Source: Erodium maritimum
Lineage: Eukaryota; Streptophyta; Magnoliopsida; Geraniales; Geraniaceae
DNA length: 64,000 bases
Assembly (NCBI GenBank): GCA_963921825.1
Contig: OY997593.1
Coordinates: 43,787,111 to 43,851,110, forward strand
Reading direction: 5' to 3'
Shown one piece after another: positions 35,382-47,616 of the stretch. The notes under the pieces were generated by a model. That model did no database searches, was not told where the DNA came from, and worked only from the letters and a program-made list of their open reading frames with translations. The position numbers and the translations under genes are program-made. The stretch's first letter is position 1; every line of letters begins with the position of its first letter.

Positions 35382-37405
35382 TGTAAGAACCGCCTCCGGT
35401 CGATCCCGGTCGAACCGGCGAACTTTTGGCGAAAGTTGACTTTTTGCCGGAAAAGTCAACCGATGACTCTGGAAGTCATTCGGGACCTTTCCGGAGCCCA
35501 AAAAGCTTAGCCATCGTTACGGTTAGCTTAATTGGGCTGTTTCCTTTCAAATAATTGTATTTGTGAAAAAGTCAAATGTCGGTCAATTTCGGGTCAAACA
35601 TCGGTTAATTAAGGACTAAAGCTAATTAATTAGAAGTGATGGTTTCTAATTTGATTATAGATGGTCCCCACATGGACACTTGTCCATGTTGGCTTGGGGG
35701 AGAAGAAAGAGGGTAAGAATGACCCTTTTACCCTTAAAAAAATGGGCATGAGAGACATTTGAGCATGGGGGTAGTTTGGGAACTTCCCCTTTTGGGTATG
35801 ACTCATTATTGGAGCATTTCAGCCCATTTATTCAAGCTGGCCGAATTTGAGAGAGAGAGGAAGAAGAAAATGAGCTTCGGAAGCTTGAAGAAGAAGAAAA
35901 GAGGAAAAAGAGTGTCTTTAACCCATTTTCTACCCAAATCTTCCCAATTTCACTTGTTTCTTCACCTATTCTCCATTCTCAAGGTAAATCCCCAACCCTT
36001 TTTCGTTTTTGTTGATTTTGGTTCATGGGTTTTGAGGAAAAATGATGAACTTGGTTGGGTTTTGAGATTTTGGGTGTTGGATGATGATTTTTGGAGACAA
36101 AAGAATGTTGGATGATTGTTTTAATTCATTTGTTGTGGTTTTGATGAAGACCCATCATGGGTTTTGAAGTAGAGACGTTTTAGGGACTGTTAGAATGGCA
36201 TGATTAGGATGTGAGGAACGAGTGAAATGAGGGATAGCTTACGTGCCATGTCGAGCCGTAAGTTTGGGAATTGATGTGATGTAGAAATGCATGTGGGCCA
36301 TGTCGAGCCCTTAGGGTTGCGTGTTGATTGTGATGCCATGATCTATGATTGAGATACATGATGTGTGATTTAGCCGTTGTTAGATTGAGAATCATGATAT
36401 GGTATACTCGGTGTAGTATGTTGTTTGGGCAAGTGTGCCATGTGTGACATGATGTGAATCAATGGTTGTGTTACGATCGGGTGAGTGATAGACCGATGTG
36501 ATGTGTTTGGTAACTTTGTGTGGTAGGTATACCATGGTTGAACTATGGCATTGTGATGCGTGAGACCTTCTTGATGCATGTTCCAAGATGAGGTAATCCG
36601 GTATGATACCTACACCGAGGGAGCATGCCGGTGTAAGGTATCTAGACCGAGGATGGTGTGATCATTACCCCGATGTTGTGTGGTCTAGGAAGATACCCGA
36701 TCAAGGTATGTGTCGGTCCGGTATGTGTTGTGAGTGATGCCCTAGGCTGTGTGTAGGGAAGACATCTGACCGATGTATATTCCGGTCAAGGATGTGCCCC
36801 GAGTCTAAGTGACGGGAAGATGTCGGTACCGATGCTGTGTGGTCCGGTACGATATAATTGGAACGAGGTGTAATAGCCGGTGATGTTGGGGACTGCTGTA
36901 CGGGACATGTGTTTGTTCTGCTGTGTGTTGTATGCTTGATGATTGGTTGTGTGCGATGACTAAGTATGGTTATGGTCTTGTGAGAGTGATTAGCGATTGG
37001 TAAATTTCTGTGGACGTTGTTAGTTTTATGCCTTGCTAGTATGCCCTAATTGGACGGTTACTTGTGGTGGTGAGCGAATAGCTTAACCCTTAGCTACTTT
37101 TCCTACTGAGCGAAAGCTCACCCATTTACCTTGTTGTTTTACAGGGTTTGAGCGGGATCTGTGCTAGCGGGATTCTCGGCGCTTGGGAGCTAGCGAGGGT
37201 CTTGTCTAGTTGTCTAGAGACGTACTGTTTACTTGCCGTTAAACTTGTTTATTTTGTGGTTTTTACTGAGTTGTTGACTCTTGAGGTTACTTGGAGCTTT
37301 TAAACTGTTATTTGAGACCCTTTTTTTGTTGTTAAAATTGTTCTATTATTTATTATTTTAAATTCACGTCTCGAGTCCGGTCAAAACCGAATTTGGGGCG
37401 TGACA
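35382..37405 (+). repeat. Ty3/gypsy-type solo LTR, 2024 bp
   Basis: Runs from TGTAAGAACC to GGGGCGTGACA. Flanks are ACAAT (35377-35381) and ACAAA (37406-37410), a target duplication with one mismatch. A conserved hairpin (GAGC-GAAA-GCTC) lies at 37108-37119 with a degraded copy near 37072. The short ORFs inside are not credible genes. Confidence 0.85.
37108..37119 (+). other. Conserved LTR hairpin GAGC-GAAA-GCTC
   Basis: A GNRA-type loop closed by a 4-bp stem, preceded by ttttcctact and followed by ACCC and, 20 nt on, ttacaggg. It lies 286 nt before the LTR end. Confidence 0.6.
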
Positions 37406-37836
37406 ACAAATCTCCTGAGTGTTCTCTGATCTTCATATATGTAGTAGTAATCAAGTTCTGCTAAAGCTTCTCACAGACGAAGTGGCAGTCAATTTCAATA
37501 TGCTTGGTTCGTTCATGAAACACTGGATTTGAGGAAATATGAATAGCATCTTGATTATCATTAAGACTTTTATGGCATGGAGACTTTGAGGCCGAGTTCA
37601 TAAAGTAATTGATAGATTCGCATTATCTCATCAATAAATTGAGTTTAAGAAGACATACTCACCGGATTATTTGAAGATTTGGAAATTAAAACTATTATAA
37701 CACCACCATCTCTCCCCAACCTCGCGGCGGGTTAGGAATTTAGAGATTTTAGGGAAAAAATAAATAATAATTAATGAATTTTTTTGGTTGGGGGATACTT
37801 CTTTACATCACTGCTTTCTAGTATAGTACTTTCTGG

Positions 37837-38640
37837 CTATGAATGGTGGTGGTAAAGTTAAGGATGGTCAGTTGAATTCTGTGAGAGTAGGAGGCTTCGA
37901 GGGAGTAATGAGATGGTGGCCTTATTGGACGTTTTCGATAGTCATGTGGTTGTCCCTGATTTGGAGAAAAAGTAAGTCGGGTTTTACTATGTCTTCTGCG
38001 TATACTTTACTAATGGATAAGGAGAGTGTGGTCATCGAATTTTGGGCCGTAGTGTTGTGGGTGTCTGGAATTCCGCCAAAGCATTGTTTGTTGGTGTGGA
38101 TGGCGGTTCAGAGTGCTTTTCATACAACAGTTTTCTTGAAAGAACGGGGTTTGCCTTTGAGTTTGAATTAGATGTTTCGTTCTTTGTGCAGGTTTGGCAT
38201 GGAGACTTATGAGCATATTCTTCTTCATTTTCCTATCTTTTGGTGGGTGTGGGGACGTCTCTTAGTCTAGTGGGTTGTGTCTTGGTTGATGCCTAAGATT
38301 ATTGGAAAAAAATTGAGTATTTGGAGTGGTTTGGGCTCTTATCATTGGTGGAAGTCTTGGATTCTATCTGGCATATATGGATTCTGAGAAATAGATCGTA
38401 CTTTAATAGCATTATGGAAGGTGGTGATTTGGTTTTTGGAAAAATCCAAAACCATTCTTTCACCACATTATAGCAGGTTGGTTCTCTACGGGCTAGTGTT
38501 TCATTCGTTGATTGGCAGCAACGCCCGAGTTGGTCTATTCGACCTAAGAGGAGGCGGGGTCGGTTGTTAGATGGTCTCTTACTGTGTCTAGGTCAAATTG
38601 GTTATGTGAGTTTATGTTCATGAGTCATATTCAGGCTTCG
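37837..38640 (+). pseudogene. LINE ORF2 zinc-binding fragment
   Basis: The peptide GFTMSSAYTLLM, then GIPPKHCLLVWMAVQSAFHTTVFLKERGL, followed past a stop by RFGMETYEHILLHFPIFWWVWGRL, is the zf-RVT region found after the reverse transcriptase in plant LINEs. Stops at 38169 and later inactivate it. Confidence 0.75.
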
Positions 38641-39168
38641 CCTGTTCTCACTAGATTCTGGTGAGTACTCATCTGAGGGATGTTTGGGACCGATCCTCTT
38701 TGAGCGGAGGGGCACGAATCACTTAGATCTTCTGAAATCAAGGGATTCACCCTATCTACCTTAAGGTACCATTCAACTCTTTCAATTGTCTTCCATCAAT
38801 ATTTACAAAAAATACACATCCCTATACTTTCTTCTATTTAGTATCATCACTCTGAAGTATGTTGAGATAAAACATTTTAGCTGTTTTGTTTTCCCTTATA
38901 ATTGGTCATACTCGATTCATAATTTGTCCTAAAGAACTACCCCTTATGTCTACCTTGGTATCTCCAATCAACATGACGAAGTTATTGGATACAGAGTTCC
39001 GATGAGCAAGTAGTTGAATTGAAGAACCTTGATATCATGTTAAGTCCAACCCACCTAAAAACTCAAATTTAAAATCAAAGGATTAGATTTTTTATTTAAA
39101 CTAATCAATGGAAACACATATTTAACATTAACATTGTATTTGTTCATAATTGAATTTGGAAAGTTATC
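38641..39168. other. Unassigned stretch
   Basis: No gene or transposon domain recognised. Confidence 0.4.
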
Positions 39169-41360
39169 TTTTTTTTATGTTGAAAGGTGCAATTTTATTA
39201 AATCAGAATTCAATTACATAGATATGCGAGAAGAAACATATTCCCTTGCCACTAAGGAAGAACACACACAAAACAGATTTGTTCGCCGCTCTTTTAACAA
39301 TATAACCGTCATAAACGGTATTGAGATGCCACATATGTAGGAAAGAAAGGTGGGAGTTGGAAAACGAAACTGGAAGTCTAGCTCTATTGCCCGAGCCTGG
39401 ACTGCATCAGTTGTAGGAGGCAAGGCTTTAACTAAGGACCCCTCCCGGAGCCAATCCCTGAAGCCTAAGGAAACTAACATCCCTCCTAGCAAGGCTGCTC
39501 ACCAGCCCTCGCTTGATCATCCTAGGTTTCACCAGCAGAACTACTCTTCACTGCTCCAACACTGTCCCCGTCCCTATCTATGTGCCCTAGCGGAATGGGC
39601 GTTGGAACTTCAGTGTCCTTGCTATGAAAGAGCTATCGGGAACCTAATTTTTCCATCCTAAGTCCACCTTCTCGGCCAGGGTGTTGGCCCGAGGTCTTGT
39701 ATCCTTAGATACAGTGCTCGCGGACACAATCGGACACCTTCCTAGAAACGAGGCGCCCTTAGATACAGTGCTTGGGGATAAAGACCTAAAGCCAAGTTGT
39801 ATGACCGGAGAAAATTTCTCCTCCTAGTCCGTTGCATAGTGCTTCACCTGTCGGTCCCTCTAGTACTCTAGGATATAGGTATCATACCTCAAGGTACCCG
39901 TAGCTCCAGTTTGCACTCTCAAACTACGTGGCCGATCCTCTCACAATTGAAGCATAACGTTAGGAGCTTAGCATATGTCAGCTCGACCCTCACAGGGTTT
40001 GGGAATTCCTTGAAGCGTAGTACGAGGCCACGCCTAAGAGGGTGTTTCACGAGATGCCAGAACCGCACACTCACAACATCACCCAACACATCCCCTACTG
40101 ATCGCAGTGGACTTCCACACAAGCTCACAGTGTTGCGCCAATCGTCTCCCCTATCGCTTTCGTCTGAACAAAATGCGGAAGACCCTGGGCCTGGACCCAC
40201 AGTTGTAGTCGGTCCAAAACAGGAAGTTCTTGGGCCAAGGGATCTACATCTTTGAGCAAGAGATGAGGCATGTAGAAGCACCAGGGCTCATTCACCCTGA
40301 CCCAAGACCGAGCCTCAACCAACCTGAAGTAGAAGTCAAATATACAAGGGCCGTTATCTTTGATGACCAGGCCCTCCGCGTACCACCCCCACGCAGTAGT
40401 GATGATACGGAGGATGACGTCCTTCTGGGCAGGTTTCGGTGCCCATAACTTGCCCACCATCCAAAACTTTTGGCGCACGAGGATAAAGTGGTTGACTAGA
40501 GAGTATGGGAGCACCACCTACACCTCCTCATCCTCCTCAAAAGAGTAAGACGATAGATTCTTGAAGGCACTCCATGGAGGCCAACAGATCCGGCGAAGCC
40601 GACGCCGAGGGTGATAGGGTTTCCTCCAAGGGTTTGACTCCTTCCGGCCACAGATCATTCCAACAGGGACGGTTAGGAGAGAAGGGATGAGCGGAATCCA
40701 ATCCACATTAGGAAGTGGTAGGACGACACCCAAAACTTCCAAGGATGACCTCAGGGAGTCGTCGACTGAAGCTTTCCCTTGTGTAGGATCTCGTTGTAGA
40801 GGAGGGATGGGAGGAGTCCCGACTGCGGGAAGAGGATGAGGGGAGGAGACGGTCGTAGGTGGTGGAGGCAGAGCCAACGACGGGTTGCTTGTAGCCGAAG
40901 CAACGACCTTGGATTTTACCGGTCGGCCTCGGCGTAGTTTCCCCGATGGTGACGGTGTGGAGGATCTCATCACAAAGGGCGCTAGAGCCGTGGAGAGCGA
41001 GAGGAGTGGTGGACTCGCCGGAGAAGATAGAGACGCAAAAAGAAGGCCGGTTAGGGGTTGCTTCGGCTTCCTTCTACGCCGAGCCTTTAAAGGTAGATTC
41101 GCAAAAAAAGGCCGGTTAGGGGTTGCTTCGGCTTCCTTCTACGCCGAGCCTTAAAGGTAGGGTCGCATTATGAGAAAGATGCAGAATCGAGGACGAAGGC
41201 TACTACAGGAGAGACCGAGGGAACACGAGGTCGAAAGTGATTGCGGCAACGATGTCAGCGGTGGTGTCAATGACAGAAGCAGGATTGGGGAGCATCATGA
41301 TCACAGGGCTAGGGCTAGGGTTTTCTCTCTAGACAAGAGAGAGAATTTTCTCCGAAAATA
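39169..41360 (-). mobile_element. LINE with ORF1 (DUF4283 plus CCHC knuckle), internally deleted
   Basis: A T run at 39169-39176 marks the poly-A end. ORF1 reads down from 40973 (MMRSSTPSPSGKLRRGRPVK). A frameshift near 40517 leads to a DUF4283-like domain (VRQKFWMVGKLWAPKPAQKDVI, WVQAQGLPHFV; 40480-40140). A CCHC knuckle start (LTLCFNCERIGHVV) follows at 39960-39919. Soon afterwards the sequence changes to short ORF2-tail-like material (39490-39210). Most of ORF2 is therefore missing. It resembles LINE ORF1 at 50330 and 63049 in domain order. Non-functional. Confidence 0.7.
41034..41165. repeat. 66-bp tandem duplication
   Basis: Two nearly identical copies of a unit beginning cgcaaaaa and containing gccggttaggggttgcttcg lie in the 5' leader of the minus-strand LINE. 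Confidence 0.9.
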
Positions 41361-41489
41361 TTAGAATATCATGTTTTTCGCTTTTCGTTTAATGTAAAGT
41401 AGATGATATGAGAGAACTTGTTTCTTAGTTTATGAGTATACAAAATGTTACTTATTATGCCTACTGCAAAATTACATGAATTAAGCAGT

Positions 41490-42883
41490 CTCGTTTCATC
41501 CCATCGCCGATAGGAACATGGGTCATAAATGTGGACGGAGCTACATTTCAGGATTCAGGGCAATCAGCTTGGGGGATGATTACCCGTTTGGGAGATGGCA
41601 GGGTGGGACTAACGGCCAACAGGGTCTTCCCAGACTGAAGCATGTTCCATTGCCACAACTCTCCGAAATTCGACCTATCGTGAATTCGATTCCCCGGCCC
41701 AAATTATTATTCGGTCTGATGTTTAGGTCCTGCTTAATATGATCATGATTAGGGATGGAAATGGGGCGGGGATGGGGCGGGGACCCCAGTCCCCGTCCCC
41801 GTCCCGCGTTCCCGCTACTCTCCCCATCCCCGCGTTGACCCCGTCCCGCGGGGACCCCGCGGGGATGGGGCGGGGAACGGGGATTTTATTCCCCGTCTCA
41901 TTCTCGCCCTATGGGGTATTTTATTCCCTACTCCGTTCCTACCCCATCCTCATTACCCGAAAAATGCACATTTTAAATGACAACTCTCAATCCATGATTT
42001 GAAATAACAAGCGTAGTCAACTCATAATTTAAAACAACATACATATAAAATAAACTTCATGACGATGACATCCATGTCTCTTAATAGTTTACTCATAATA
42101 AAAAAGTGTCTTAACAAATATCTTATAACATAACTTAAAGTTCCCAACTTGACTTCATAATGATATAAATATAATCAACACGTTGAACTTGAAGCAACTT
42201 CATTCATCATGGGACTATGTGCAATCTGTAAACGAATAACATATTCAAATTGGTGAAATAAGCAACAATCACTATTTGACATATTTCAACTAAATTTTTT
42301 ATATTTTAGATATAAAATATAAATAAGAAAATATCAAACGTAAAAACAAGAATTGTGTGTCCATCAAACTTTTTTACATGCATAGAAGTCAAATCTTTAA
42401 CAAAAAAACAAAAAAAAATGTGTTATGTGTATATTATTAAAATTTTATTTTAAAACTAATAGTGCGGGGCGCGGGGTGGCGTTCCCCGCGGGATGGGGAC
42501 TGCTTACCCCGTCCCTGCCCCGTCCCCGTCAAAATCCCCATTTAATTACCCGTATCCCGTCCCGTTTAAAAAATCCCCGTCACAAATCCGCCCCGCGCGG
42601 GTCGGGGACGGGGATCCATCCCCGTGGGGAATGGGGCGTTTTGCTATCCCTAATCATGATAGGTGATCTCCCATCGTCTCATGTGGGTACCATTATTAGG
42701 GATATCAGGTCTATGTTAGCTCAAAACGAGATAATCTCTCTCCAATTTGTAAAAAGGACTGCGATGAAAGTAGGCGTGTTCCGTGTCAGTGTTTTAGTGG
42801 TCAGGTTCTCTCCCTGATGTACTACAACGTATTCTTATGACTGAAGTTTAATAAAATTTTCTGCACCTTTTCGTCAAAAAAAA
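41490..42883 (+). pseudogene. LINE ORF2 RNase H end, split by a hAT element
   Basis: WVINVDGATFQDSGQSAWGM at 41519-41580 and, beyond the hAT insertion, VGTIIRDIRSMLAQN and SLQFVKRTA (42685-42770) form the two halves of a LINE RNase H domain. The 3' end has aataaaattttctgcacc and an A run at 42876-42883. It resembles the LINE at 14627-16904 and is 5'-truncated. Confidence 0.8.
41750..42652. mobile_element. Non-autonomous hAT element, 903 bp, 8-bp target duplication
   Basis: ATCATGAT at 41742-41749 and 42653-42660 is an exact 8-bp duplication. The ends are imperfect inverted repeats (TAGGGATGGAAATGGGGC and, reversed, TAGGGATAGCAAAACG). About 150 bp at each end are packed with GGGGCGGGGATGGGG-type runs. 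The middle is AT-rich and has no transposase. Confidence 0.88.
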
Positions 42884-42949
42884 TCAAAGATATAAATATC
42901 AAACACTTTATAAAAATTAAAAGCCTTAGTAACATTGCAAATACTGATA

Positions 42950-45900
42950 TTACCGCCCTCGTTCCAATTCCATCATCACGTGTAATCCAAAGCTGTCATA
43001 CTCTGCGGTATTAGTATTAAGAGATTTTGTAGGTTGTTGTTGTAGCAAATAGTTAGTTAAACTTGGCTTGTGATTAATCCAACAATGATGCTTGTTGTGG
43101 ATTCTTAGACCCTCCAGTTCCATTGTCACTTCCTTCATTGCTGGCCTTTCTTCCCCGTTCATATGCAAGCACTTTTTGGCTAACTCCGCTACTTGCTTGA
43201 CTTGGTCCTCGTTGCCTTGTACCACAAGCCGACTGTCCAAAATCCTCGCAAGCCTATTCGCTCTCACGGACGACACAAAATTCAATGCCAAGTTCCTTTG
43301 GTCAAGCGGCCTTTCAAATGAAATAGCCTTCTGTCCCGTCAAGAGCTCGGCGAGCACCACCCCGAAGCTATAAACATCGCTCTTCTCGGTTAAATTGCTT
43401 GTTAGGAAGTACTCCGGGTCCATGTACCCCATGGTCCCTTGTACTAACGTGCTCAGCTGAGCGTGGTCGAGGGGAACCAACCTGGTGTTGGGTCTCGATG
43501 GAGGGTATGAACACATACTTGCAGCGGAAATAACTCGAGACCATGTCATAGAACACTACCAAATATTAGATACACAAGAGAATAAACAATATGGATGTTT
43601 CCTTACCAACTAGTTCAAGAAAAGGAAGAGAACACCAAAGAAACGATGATCGGCTTGAGTCTCCAAGACGCCTACGTATCCAAATGGAATCAAAGCCACG
43701 TAGTTCTTCTTTAGATGACTCAAGAACACAACAAGAGGGGGGAAAAGTGCCAAACTCGAAATTGTAGTGTGAGAGGGAGAGAAGTTGTGTTTCTATTCTT
43801 GTCTTGTGATTTGTTGTAGGAAAAAGATGACTTAAACCATCAACAACCATCAAGGACAAGTAAGGTGTGAAGCATGGTGTGAAGTAAGACAAGCATGGTG
43901 CTAAGTATGGCAAGACAAGATGGGTTAGGTGGTGAATCACCAACACCTTAATCCTTGTCTTGCTTACTTAGTACTAATTAATCAAGACTTGATTAATTAG
44001 TTCCATGGGCCTTGGTTGCATGGGCCTTTCATGGGCCTCTTGGAACATGGCCCATGGCCATTCCCAACGAGGTCCCGTGACGTGCTCATCGCCTCCAAGC
44101 CTTCCATACCGGAAATGTCCAACATTATCCGACGCGATCAATCCCAAGACTCCAAGCCTTGTCTTGATCCGTAATGTCCTATTCACTTACGGGCACATGA
44201 CCCAAAACCCAGTTTTGGTCATGTCCCGAGACAACTCTCTTTTGGCCATTCTCCATAAATGTGTCAATGAGTTTCATCCTTCGGTGTGACCCTTAGGTCT
44301 ATGCATGTCGATAGATCAACGTAAAATCCCATTTTACTTGATCCTATATAAGTGGCAACTAACGAGACTTTAGTATTGCCTGACACTACATAGCGAATCG
44401 AACCAATCGATTCTAACCTTTCCGTCCTCCCTGTCATTATCCTTTTATCTCCGATATCCTGATTGAGATAAGGCATAGAGCCGTCATCCTTATTATTCTC
44501 AATCACTGTTCCTTGATATGTGAGATGACTGAATATATGATACCTAGTATCATGTGCATGGCCATGCTATTCTTTCAGTCACTCTCGATCAAGCGGCCGA
44601 GAACCGATATCTTTCCCATACCTCAGTATGAGGGATAAATCCCTTAGCCGTCTTTCGTGTCACTCATGCAACCCGTCCCCAAGCCAATCCTGGCCGTTAT
44701 GGAAGCCCTGTTACGGACAACGTTAGGCTCAGGTCAAACTTAGTTGTTGACTGCATAGTGATCACAAAGACTCCTTGGTCTAAGGATACATGACAAGCTA
44801 CGACACTGAATATGTTAATGACTCAATCTATGGCACATATTCAGGGCGGGTCGTCCAATATCATGTCCCACATGATATCTATGATCAGACTCCGGAATCC
44901 CATTCCAATGACTAACAGAACGTAAGCCATGAAGAGCCATCTTTCATACTAGTCGCTTCTAGTGAAGCTTTATTGACTAGGGACCCATCGAGTGTGATCC
45001 ATCTCGATCTATGGTTCTATTCGCATGGTGGGCATAGATCAGAAATCACATCGATATATTACTCCAACACATAAGTAATAGAAAGCCGCTTTAATCTTAT
45101 TGCTAATGATGATATATACATTTGGACATTTATGATTGAACTACGGGCACTAAGACTAACACCTGGAAGCCCCGAAGTCCGACACTTTGGCCCTGTAATA
45201 ATTGTCCAAGAGAATGTTGGTGGACTTGATGTCTCGGTGGATGATGGGTGGAGAAGCTGCCGAATGCAGATAAGCCAGAGCTCCTGCAGTTTCCGCGGCT
45301 ATCCCCAACAGATCCTCCCAAGAAAGAAGGAAGGCGCTGCCTTGTTCGTGAATATGGTGATAAAGTGTGCCATTTGTGATGAACTCGTATACCAACAAAG
45401 GAACTTCGGTTTCAAGACAGCATCCCAATAGTCTTACCACATTGGTATGGTTGATTTGAGAGAGAATCACAACCTCGTTGATAAATTGTTCGATCTGGTT
45501 CTTATCAACTACTCTTGACTTCTTGATGGAAACCATTCTTTTGTCAGGTAGCACTCCCTTGTACACCGTACCATAGCCTCCTCTACCGACCACCTTGTCC
45601 TCATCGAAGTTGTTGGTCACCTTTTGGAGCTCTACAGCTGTGAACATCTTCATTGTCTCAATGGGTCGGTCATGTGAGAAGAGTTGCTGCTGCAACAGAA
45701 AACCCCCGTTTTGTTTGAAGAGATTTTCTCTGAGTAAGATTTGATGTCTCTTCTTCAAGACCCAATATATCCAAGAGCAAGCAATAAGTAGAAACAAGAA
45801 CCCTAAACCAACCCCTAAGGCAACCTCTAGGATTGGAAATTGGTTCTGTAAATGTATGCATCGAGTTCCATCAATCTGACCATCATCAGTAGTTCCAAGC

Positions 45901-47286
45901 GGACATGTACAAGAGAAGCCTCCTGGCCAGTTGTTACATATGCCCTCACAAGGATTGTGTTTTGGATCCGCACACTCGTCAATATCTGTTACCATTATAA
46001 TTATTATGTGGACAAAATGTTGTTAGCTTTGTAGAACATATGAATCAATTATACAATAGTGTTGCTTATGTTGAAGTCTAATCCAGCCCAAAAGCTCTAA
46101 CTAACATATTTTAACACTCCCCACATAGGTAGGATGGGACATGTACACTGAGTTATAGCAGGTCTGGTCATCTATATATGAATTTGTCACCTCTATCCTG
46201 TGATCTTCAGTTCATATAAAGATGTTCAGTCCTACTATGACACATGTATAAATGTCCCTTCCTACACGTGAGGAGTGTTGAAGTATGTTAGTTCGATACT
46301 GAAAATGTATGGACAAATAGGTCACTTGATAAACGTATTGGTGCCTCCACCCAACAATTCGAGCTAACATAGTTCAACAACCTAAGTGTACGTTAAGTTT
46401 GTATGATACCTTGGCATCCATTTGGAAGGTAAGGGTTGCCTTGATAGCCAAGTTTGCAGGAGCAGCGATATCCGAGACCGTTGGTTGAGTCAGAGCAGAT
46501 GGTGTTGTTTCCACAAGAATAATAAGTCAAATTCTTCTTTGCCTGGTCGCAGCTTTCCAATCCGGCCACCCAATCCACCACAATTGGTGTGACGATCCTA
46601 TCCTGAAAACTCATCTCCGAGTTATTTCTGAAGTTCCACAGATCAGAAGTAATGAAGTTGAACTGATCTTGATCCGCAAGAAACGCGTAGCTGTAGGGGT
46701 TATAAGTCCAGGAGGAGACGTGGTTGTTGCAGGTTCCTAAATGCACATTGAGCACACTGAGACCCTTGGGAATGGAAGTCTGACAGCAACCAATACCGGA
46801 ACAAGAGCCGTCAATAACATCGGAAGAGTTCCTACAAAGTGCAACGCATCCACTCTGCAAGACCGTGTCGGTGGTGTCATAGAGGAGAGCACTCGTGTCG
46901 CACCCAATAGCAGTGAATCTGTTTCGAGTGTCGGACCAGGCGTAGATCGGGTCGAGCGTGATCGTCTGGTTGAAGTGATCGGAGGTGGATCCTGATTTGT
47001 TGTAACAATGGTAAGAAACGAATGTAGTGATGGTCAACTGCCCCTGCAGTGTTATGTTCAGAACTGGTGTGTCTGCGTTGTTCAAGAAGAGCATTGGAGG
47101 GTCATAAGTGGTGTTGCAGATCAATTGATGGCCGTTTTCTTTGAAACACGCTCGGTCTCCCACTCCAAAAGGGTACGGGATGCTAATGTTGCCGCATTTT
47201 CCAAGGCACTCCAACGCCTTAGCCTGAGCCTGAGGAGCGGCCAAAAGGCATAGGAAGATTGCATAAAGCAACGTAGACGAGTGCAT
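42950..47286 (-). pseudogene. Wall-associated kinase (WAK) gene split by a solo LTR
   Basis: Exon 1 is 47286-46410 and exon 2 begins at 45985 (GT/AG intron between). Exon 1: signal peptide (SSTLLYAIFLCLLAAPQAQA), GUB_WAK galacturonan-binding domain (CGNISIPYPFGVGDRACF) and a first EGF-like module ending GNPYLPNGCQ. Exon 2: calcium-binding EGF (DIDECADPKHNPCEGIC), one membrane span, then kinase with GRGGYGTVYKG, HRDIKSTNILLD and VSDFGAS. At that point a 1676-bp solo LTR interrupts. Coding resumes at 43480 (QGTMGYMDPEYF, SDVYSFGVVLAELLTG) and stops at 42950. Excluding the LTR and one TSD copy, exon lengths sum to 2232 nt, 743 residues, with no other lesion seen. WAKs span the plasma membrane and bind wall pectin. 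As it stands the kinase would be truncated. Confidence 0.88.
43486..45161 (-). repeat. Solo copia LTR inside the WAK kinase exon
   Basis: 1676 bp, same family as the LTRs at 3329 and 10102 but in reverse orientation. The exact target duplication CCTGG lies at 43481-43485 and 45162-45166. No internal region remains, so LTR-LTR recombination removed it. Confidence 0.93.
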
Positions 47287-47616
47287 TGGCGCTTCCTTTT
47301 CCTCTCTTGTGTTGGACTTCATCTCATCGTGATTATATGGATCCTCTTTAAGGGTTGTTTGTAATTGTCTCTTTGTGTACCTAAACATAGGATCTATCGG
47401 CGTGATAAAAGCGACTAGTTTGAGGTCTTTGGATTATTTGGTGTCGGCCACAAGGAAGAAAACTTGGATTATCAGGACTTGGTCACAGGGCATAAAAATT
47501 GTGACTTCTAGTGCTAGTGTCAATCAAAAAACAGCAGCTGGTATTACAAGGAACAAGTTAGTGAACATTGATCTCATCATTATCATTTGTGCAAGAATGT
47601 TTTGGTTGTTGAGGTT

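Larger units (their letters stand above)
35122..37640 (-). mobile_element. Copia 3' end (RNase H tail plus short LTR), split by solo LTR
   Basis: Minus-strand peptides [23 protein letters not shown] (37560-37470) and LFTKALPGTRVDYLCNKL (35380-35325) are the RNase H terminus of a copia pol. A purine tract (gatggggat) and a 168-bp LTR follow at 35289-35122 (TGTAATGAATG...TTCAACA). This is a different family from the copia at 3329. The 5' part is missing. A Ty3-type solo LTR lies within the Leu-Phe-Thr-Lys coding region. Confidence 0.75.

Noticed and set aside
41300-41330. Telomere-like agggctagggctaggg
   Set aside because: Only two units of a non-canonical hexamer in a LINE leader; ctagggtttt phrases are common in plant 5' leaders.
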